The notes beneath the pieces were generated by a model. The model did not search any database, was not told the origin of the DNA, and worked only from the letters and a program-made list of their open reading frames with translations. From contig FR884542.1 of NCBI GenBank assembly GCA_000435535.1, positions 18,973-39,188 on the forward strand: a stretch of DNA of 20,216 bases. Direction: 5' to 3'. The position numbers and the translations under genes were made by a program. This DNA is from Clostridium sp. CAG:575. GTDB taxonomy: Bacteria; Bacillota; Clostridia; TANB77; CAG-508. This document shows, in pieces, positions 15,257-20,216 of the stretch (position 1 is its first letter; each line of letters opens with the position of its first letter).

Positions 15257-18200
15257 AAATTTCATCAAATATTTTCTTTATTTTATCATTATAATAAATA
15301 GCACCACAAGGTTTAATTTCTTTCCCTATTTTCACTTGAACATTCATATTATTTCTGTCTCCAGTAAAATATTTTATTGCGTTTCTTAGTTTTTCTTTTT
15401 GTTCTTCAGAAAAGTTTGTTATATCTATACTTAAAATGTCTTGTTTTTGTTCTCCAAATTCTTTTATATCATTTGCAATAATTGTTGCTGAATCATCTTC
15501 TCTTATGCTTAATCTTCCTGTTACAGTTACTATATTTTCTTCTATTAAGCTTTTACTACTGTTTATTACAGTATTTTCAAATGCAATAATTTCAGCTGTT
15601 CCATATAAATCTTCTATAGTGATAAATGCCATTATTTTATTATTTTTTGTGTATTTTTTCTTTATTGATGTTATTATTCCTGCATATGTTACTTTCTGAC
15701 CGTCAACAAATTTCGCTTTAGTTCTAACTTTTTGTTCTTGACTTCCATCTTCTGTTTGTGAACTACTATTTTGTTCATTTATCTCTGCTAAGTCTAATGT
15801 GTTTATATTTGTTTGATGAATAATTTGTTCTCTTAATTTTTCAAGTGGATGCCCTGATATGTATATACCAAGCATTTCTTTTTCCATTGATAATAAGTCT
15901 CTTTCCTGGAATTCTCCATGCTCTTCAAATTGATATTTATTTTTTTCTAGTTCTTCTTTTTCTTTTTCTGTTCCTATGTCAAACATTGTGACTTGTCCAT
16001 CCCAACCCTTTTTATTGTTATTTTGGATTGTGTCTACAATATTTTCAAATGACGCTAAAAGTGTAGACCTAGTTTGTTCAAACTCTTCAAATACGCCTGC
16101 TTTTATTAAACTTTCAATGCATTTTTTATTTACTTGTTCGTCTGCTATTCTTTCACAAAAGTCTGTAAAGCTCTTATATGGTCCATTTTCTTTTCTTTCT
16201 CTTACGATGTTTTCAACTGGTACTGTTCCAACATTTTTTATACTTCCAAGTCCGAAACGAATTTTTCCATGTCTTGTTGCTGTAGTTTTTGAATTGTCAT
16301 CTATATAATTTTCTGCATTGTCTATTTCAACTGTGAATTTTTCTTCACTTTTATTTATTTCAGGTCTTAATATTTCAATTCCTAATCTTTTACATTCATC
16401 TATATATTGTGGGACTTTGTCTAAATTTCCTAAATAGCTATTTAATGTTGCAGCCATAAGTTCTGCTGGATAATATGCTTTTAAATATGCTGTTCTATAT
16501 GATACAACTGCATAACATGCTGCATGTGATTTATTGAAAGCATATTTTGCAAATTCTGCCATTTCATCAAATATTTTGTTTGCAGATACTTCATCAATTC
16601 CATTTCTTACACATCCAGGTACTTCTATATTTCCATTTTCATCTACTTGTCCATGTATAAAAACTTCTCTTTCCTTTGCCATAACATCAAGTTTTTTCTT
16701 TCCCATTGCTCTTCTTACTAAATCTGCTCTACCTAAAGAATATCCTGCTAAATCTCTAACTATTTGCATAACTTGTTCTTGGTATACCATACAACCATAT
16801 GTTACATTTAATATTGGCTCTAGGCTAGGATGTGTATATTCATTATGACCCGGATTTTGTTTTCCTCTTATATATCTTGGAATTTGATCCATTGGTCCTG
16901 GACGATATAACGAAACTCCAGCAATTAAATCTTCCAAACAGTCTGGTTTTAGTTCCTTCATAAAGTTAGTAATTCCTTGAGATTCAAATTGAAAAATTCC
17001 TAATGTATTTCCATCTTGCCATAACTTATAGACCTTTGGGTCTGACATATCTTTATCAAATTCAACATCTATTCCATAATTTTTCTTTACCATTTCAATT
17101 GTATTTTGAATTACTGTTAAGTTCCTTAGACCTAAAAAATCCATCTTTAAAAGTCCTAGTTCTTCAAGTGTTGTCATTATGTACTGAGTGTTTATTTGTC
17201 CATCTCTTACATATAGTGGTACATATGTGTCTACTGGATCTTTTGTAATAACTACACCACACGCATGTGTTGAAGCCTGCCTTGGCATTCCTTCCAAAGC
17301 CATCGCAATATCTAATATTTTTCTTACTTGTTCGTCATTATCATATCTTTCTTTTAATTCTCTGTTTTGTTCTAATGCCTTTTTTATTGTTATATGAATT
17401 TCATTTGGTATCATTTTTGCTAAACTATCTGCCTCTGCATATGGATAATCCAAAACTCTTGATACATCTCTTATTACCATCTTAGCTGCCATTGTTCCAA
17501 AAGTGATAATTTGTGATACATGGTCATGACCATATTTTTCTGATACATAATCAATTACTTCTTGTCTTCTTTCATCTGAAAAGTCAACATCAAAATCAGG
17601 CATACTAATTCTTTCAGGATTTAAAAATCTTTCGAAAAGTAATCCATATTTAATAGGGTCAATATCTGTAATTTCAATTGCATATGCTAATATAGACCCT
17701 GCACCTGAGCCTCTACCAGGTCCTACAGGGATTCCATGTGTTTTGGCATAATGGATAAAATCCCATACTATTAAATAATAATCAACATATCCCATTTTTT
17801 TGATAATAGAAAGTTCATATTCTGCTCTTTTTTTGACTTCTTCTGATAATTCTGTTCCATACCTTTTTATTAAGCCATCATCACATAATTTTTTAAGATA
17901 ATCATAATGTGTTGGGTACTCTGGTGGCACATCATAATTAGGTAATATTGTATGTCCAAATTCAAACTCCACATTACATTTTTCTGCTATTTTTACGGTA
18001 TTTTCAATAGCATCTGGAAAAGCTTTAAAATATTCTGACATTTCTTCCGGAGATTTTACATATAATTCTTCTGTATCAAATTTCATTCTGTCTTCATCAC
18101 TCATCCTTTTACCTGTCTGAATACATAACAAAACTTCATGATTATAAGCATCTTCTCTTTTTAAATAGTGAGCATCATTTGTTGCAACAATTGGAATATT

Positions 18201-18788
18201 TAGTTTTCTAGCTAATTGGATTAATTTTTGATTTGCTAATACTTGTTCTCTTATTCCATTATTTTGAATTTCTATATAATAATCTTCTCCAAAAACACTT
18301 TTATGCCAAAGTGCAATTTCTTCGGCTTTTTCTGTTTGACCATTTAGTAGTGCTTGATTAACCTCTCCTGCTAAACATGCACTTAAACATATTAGTCCTT
18401 CATGATATTTTTCTAATATTTCTCTATCTATTCTTGGTTTGTAATAATACCCTTCTACAAATCCTAAAGATACCAATTTACTTAAATTTTTATAGCCTTC
18501 ATTGTTTTTAGCCAACAAAATTAAATGATAATAGTGATTATCTATTCCTGGCTCTTTTTGCATTCTTGAACGTGGTGCAACATACACTTCACATCCTATA
18601 ATTGGTTTTACTCCTTCTTTTTTGCATGCTTTATAAAAGTCAATTACTCCATACATTACACCATGGTCTGTAATTGCTATTGAATCCATTCCTAATTCTT
18701 TTGCTCTAACTGGTAAATCTTTTATTCTGTTTGCTCCATCTAATAAACTAAATTCACTATGTATATGTAAGTGTACAAAATTTGACAT
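15255..18788 (-). CDS. dnaE: DNA polymerase III alpha subunit (DnaE type)
   Basis: This is a replicative polymerase subunit of C-family type. The 1177-aa protein starts with a PHP domain (HLHIHSEFSLLDGANR; TDHGVMYG; GCEVYVAP). The palm motif MPDFDVDFSDERR contains catalytic D398 and D400, equivalent to E. coli D401 and D403. Other family motifs are GRGSGAGS, VSLYRPGPMDQIPRYI and FAKYAFNKSHAACYAVVSYRTAYLKAYYP. A C-terminal OB fold follows (about 1010-1090). There is no 3'-5' exonuclease insert, so it is DnaE rather than PolC. The start at 18788 has an AAGGAG site and a strong promoter 26-54 bp upstream. In Firmicutes with PolC, DnaE is the second essential polymerase; whether PolC exists here is not visible. 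Confidence 0.97.
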   Translation of the reverse strand: MSNFVHLHIHSEFSLLDGANRIKDLPVRAKELGMDSIAITDHGVMYGVIDFYKACKKEGVKPIIGCEVYVAPRSRMQKEPGIDNHYYHLILLAKNNEGYKNLSKLVSLGFVEGYYYKPRIDREILEKYHEGLICLSACLAGEVNQALLNGQTEKAEEIALWHKSVFGEDYYIEIQNNGIREQVLANQKLIQLARKLNIPIVATNDAHYLKREDAYNHEVLLCIQTGKRMSDEDRMKFDTEELYVKSPEEMSEYFKAFPDAIENTVKIAEKCNVEFEFGHTILPNYDVPPEYPTHYDYLKKLCDDGLIKRYGTELSEEVKKRAEYELSIIKKMGYVDYYLIVWDFIHYAKTHGIPVGPGRGSGAGSILAYAIEITDIDPIKYGLLFERFLNPERISMPDFDVDFSDERRQEVIDYVSEKYGHDHVSQIITFGTMAAKMVIRDVSRVLDYPYAEADSLAKMIPNEIHITIKKALEQNRELKERYDNDEQVRKILDIAMALEGMPRQASTHACGVVITKDPVDTYVPLYVRDGQINTQYIMTTLEELGLLKMDFLGLRNLTVIQNTIEMVKKNYGIDVEFDKDMSDPKVYKLWQDGNTLGIFQFESQGITNFMKELKPDCLEDLIAGVSLYRPGPMDQIPRYIRGKQNPGHNEYTHPSLEPILNVTYGCMVYQEQVMQIVRDLAGYSLGRADLVRRAMGKKKLDVMAKEREVFIHGQVDENGNIEVPGCVRNGIDEVSANKIFDEMAEFAKYAFNKSHAACYAVVSYRTAYLKAYYPAELMAATLNSYLGNLDKVPQYIDECKRLGIEILRPEINKSEEKFTVEIDNAENYIDDNSKTTATRHGKIRFGLGSIKNVGTVPVENIVRERKENGPYKSFTDFCERIADEQVNKKCIESLIKAGVFEEFEQTRSTLLASFENIVDTIQNNNKKGWDGQVTMFDIGTEKEKEELEKNKYQFEEHGEFQERDLLSMEKEMLGIYISGHPLEKLREQIIHQTNINTLDLAEINEQNSSSQTEDGSQEQKVRTKAKFVDGQKVTYAGIITSIKKKYTKNNKIMAFITIEDLYGTAEIIAFENTVINSSKSLIEENIVTVTGRLSIREDDSATIIANDIKEFGEQKQDILSIDITNFSEEQKEKLRNAIKYFTGDRNNMNVQVKIGKEIKPCGAIYYNDKIKKIFDEI

Positions 18789-18813
18789 TGCTTTTTCTCC
18801 TTTTTATATTGCT

Positions 18814-18842
18814 ATTATAATGTATTTTTTTAAGAGTTTCAA
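18814..18842 (-). promoter_or_regulatory. dnaE promoter
   Basis: On the minus strand TTGAAA (18842-18837) and a perfect TATAAT (18819-18814) are 17 bp apart, 26 bp before the dnaE ATG. Confidence 0.8.
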
Positions 18843-18870
18843 GTGGAAAATAAAAACATGTCTATCTATA

Positions 18871-18908
18871 AAAAAGCGAGTATGAAATAATTTCCATACT
18901 CGTTTTTT
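18871..18908. terminator. Bidirectional terminator after the 87-aa gene
   Basis: CGAGTATG (18877-18884) pairs with CATACTCG (18895-18902), with inner GAAA/TTTC-like pairing. A-run on the left, T-run on the right. It ends the minus-strand transcript just before the dnaE promoter. Confidence 0.88.
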
Positions 18909-18930
18909 AGGAAACATAATTTATAACACA

Positions 18931-19194
18931 TTAGTGACAATATTCTGATATTTTTAAGTATGTAGATTTGTCGTCTTCAAAGATGACACTTCTTTCTCTG
19001 GCACTGACATCACCTACCCAAATTTGTGAAATATTTTTGTGTTTATTTCTATCAAAATTAATATATATTTCTTTGATATTCTCACTTTTTTTCAATTTTT
19101 GCTTTAATTTCTCCAAATCTTTAATATCTATTTTCACTTTTTTCTTATACAATAAATTTCCTCTGATCCATTGCAGTTCAATATTTTCATCCAT
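18931..19194 (-). CDS. Small hypothetical protein, 87 aa
   Basis: I do not recognise this protein. It is Lys- and Ile-rich, with a likely beta start (IELQWIRGNLLYKKKVKI), a charged helix around residues 25-40 (DLEKLKQKLKKSENI) and another beta-like stretch (EIYINFD). There is no signal peptide or membrane segment, so it should be cytoplasmic. It is very likely real: AAAGGAGG before the ATG, a promoter at 19302-19330, and a terminator just after. Its 5' leader of about 100 nt can form alternative structures that involve the SD. Confidence 0.7.
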   Translation of the reverse strand: MDENIELQWIRGNLLYKKKVKIDIKDLEKLKQKLKKSENIKEIYINFDRNKHKNISQIWVGDVSARERSVIFEDDKSTYLKISEYCH

Positions 19195-19232
19195 TTATTT
19201 TTCCTCCTTTAGTTATTCAAAAGCTATAATTC

Positions 19233-19271
19233 ATTTTTTGGAGGTCCAATAAATACTGCCCTCCGAAAAAA
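19233..19271 (-). promoter_or_regulatory. Leader hairpin of the 87-aa gene, possible SD switch
   Basis: In the transcribed leader, CGGAGG (19265-19260) can pair with CCTCC (19248-19244), extended by a T-run against an A-run. The same CCTCC could instead pair with the SD GGAGG of the gene about 40 nt downstream, so the two pairings exclude each other. Upstream lies AAAGG...CCTTT followed by CGTTTTTT, which resembles a small attenuator. No known riboswitch class is recognised. Confidence 0.35.
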
Positions 19272-19301
19272 CGAAAGGCTCTACTACCTTTTATGTCACC
19301 T

Positions 19302-19330
19302 ATTATAACATCTTATATTTCAATTTTCAA
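19302..19330 (-). promoter_or_regulatory. Promoter of the 87-aa gene
   Basis: On the minus strand TTGAAA (19330-19325) and TATAAT (19307-19302) are 17 bp apart, giving a leader of about 100 nt. Confidence 0.75.
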
Positions 19331-19371
19331 GTAAAAATCATAAATATTAAAACCAATTTGTTATTCGCTAA

Positions 19372-19420
19372 TAAAAAAGTAACACGATTAAAAATAATTT
19401 AATATTTAACCGTGTTACCT
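19372..19420 (-). terminator. Terminator after the 231-aa gene
   Basis: On the minus strand GTAACACGGTTAAA (19418-19405) pairs with TTTAATCGTGTTAC (19392-19379), 14 bp with one G-U, followed by TTTTTT. The region 19195-19493 otherwise holds only the promoter, the leader hairpin and the interleaved repeats. Confidence 0.9.
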
Positions 19421-19425
19421 TTGTA

Positions 19426-19496
19426 TGTATCAAAATCATAATAAGAAACTTTTTGTATTATTCCTTAATCTATTTTTTGATACATTTTGTTTCTTA
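19426..19496. repeat. Two interleaved inverted repeats at the 3' end of the 231-aa gene
   Basis: TGTATCAAAA (19426-19435) is complementary to TTTTGATACA (19475-19484), and TAAGAAAC (19442-19449) to GTTTCTTA (19489-19496). The order A-B-A'-B' would allow a pseudoknot but not two nested stems. The last arm includes the stop codon of the 231-aa gene. The arms are AT-rich, so chance is possible. Confidence 0.4.
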
Positions 19497-20189
19497 TTTT
19501 AATACTCCGTAAAGTTCTGCTAATTTTTCCCATACAATCTTGTGATGGTAAATAATCGCAAGTCCTTTACACTCTCCTGAGATGGTTCCTAAGTATAAAC
19601 ATTTAACTGGCTCTGTACTGTCCCAATTCACATATAACTTCTCTGTGATTGGAATATAATGGGTCAACTGCTTAGAAATTGTATTATTTTCCGGATAATC
19701 ATATATAAATCCTTTGAATATTTCTAAAACATACTGTCTGTCCATTTGCTTACTATAATTTTCTCCATTAAACCTCCATAAAAATCTTATGTTCTTTGAT
19801 ATTTCCACTTTTTCTTTTGGAACTTCCTGTAAAAATATCCAAAGGCAACTTTTAGGAAGCTCTATTTGAAATTTACTTCCATCTGCAAACCAGTAGTCTA
19901 ATTTAAAGATTTTCAAGTTATCTTCAGCATAAAATAGAATATCTTCCGAAAGTTCCACTGCCTCAATTAAATTTACAATCTTTTGTACAATGATTGTCTT
20001 ACTTTCAGCTTCCTGCGTCCAATTTTCACAATAAGCTTCAAAGTGAAAATCCTCACATTTTTTGAACGTTTTTAAATTATTTTCCAATTCCCGCCGCAAT
20101 AAGCATGTTAAATCATTTCTTTTTACTTCCCGAAAATACTCCTTATTTTCTTCTTTCCATCTCATTCTAACTACATCTTTTTTATCCAT
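19494..20189 (-). CDS. Hypothetical protein, 231 aa
   Basis: I do not recognise this protein. It is soluble, without signal peptide or membrane segment, and rich in Trp, Tyr and Cys for this genome (for example YCENWTQE, LDYWFADGSKFQIELP, LWIFLQEVP). Its C-terminal part has beta-rich stretches (EKLYVNWD, VKCLYLGTISGECKG). It is probably a complete gene: the ATG at 20189 has AAAGGAGG 7-10 bp upstream and a strong terminator follows. The base composition seems a little richer in G and C than in neighbouring genes, which may hint at transfer. Its promoter lies outside the window. Confidence 0.7.
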   Translation of the reverse strand: MDKKDVVRMRWKEENKEYFREVKRNDLTCLLRRELENNLKTFKKCEDFHFEAYCENWTQEAESKTIIVQKIVNLIEAVELSEDILFYAEDNLKIFKLDYWFADGSKFQIELPKSCLWIFLQEVPKEKVEISKNIRFLWRFNGENYSKQMDRQYVLEIFKGFIYDYPENNTISKQLTHYIPITEKLYVNWDSTEPVKCLYLGTISGECKGLAIIYHHKIVWEKLAELYGVLK

Positions 20190-20216
20190 AATTTTTTCCT
20201 CCTTTTTTAGATAAAT

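Noticed and set aside
19230..19245. Five-codon leader peptide MNYSF in the leader of the 87-aa gene
   Set aside because: There is no SD before it and it is too short to judge; not supported.

Overview
The window looks like chromosomal DNA of an AT-rich Clostridia-type Firmicute. Support: strong AGGAGG-like ribosome binding sites, a T-box riboswitch, a DnaE-type polymerase III, UGA used as a stop codon, and surface proteins with a clostridial-style pilin-like N-terminus. Nearly all genes are on the minus strand; the one clear plus-strand gene is a small XRE regulator at 14998. I see no rRNA, tRNA, CRISPR array, intact insertion sequence or prophage module.

Layout in minus-strand transcription order, from the right end. 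At 18931-20189 are two short genes I do not recognise (231 aa and 87 aa), each with a good SD and each followed by a hairpin terminator. dnaE follows (15255-18788) with its own promoter. Between dnaE and the next minus-strand operon sits the XRE regulator, divergent from two large paralogous glycine-rich surface protein genes. The first (12397-14862) is broken by several frameshifts; the second (10118-12370) is intact and starts with a prepilin-like signal. They share a promoter region carrying an inverted repeat that may be an operator, and end at a terminator near 10060.

The next block is housekeeping: pth, rng, rimO and a yqeY-like gene (9972 down to 6249) with a good promoter before pth. 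This links peptidyl-tRNA recycling, RNA processing, ribosomal protein S12 modification and a GatB/YqeY-domain protein. Then comes a valine-type T-box leader (specifier GUA) that controls a LacX-type aldose-1-epimerase-family gene and, behind it, valS. The window ends with a divergent DnaB-family helicase.

Two things stand out. First, short GGGAC-rich repeats sit at or next to stop codons (valS, the epimerase gene, rng); one pair forms an inverted, MITE-like unit of about 200 bp, and a solo copy lies between the T-box and its first gene. Second, the glycine-rich paralogues share one ectodomain plan behind two different membrane anchors, and their last domains contain a 249-bp stretch that I read as identical, with a 26-bp tandem duplication exactly at its edge. 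This suggests recent gene conversion or an assembly problem.
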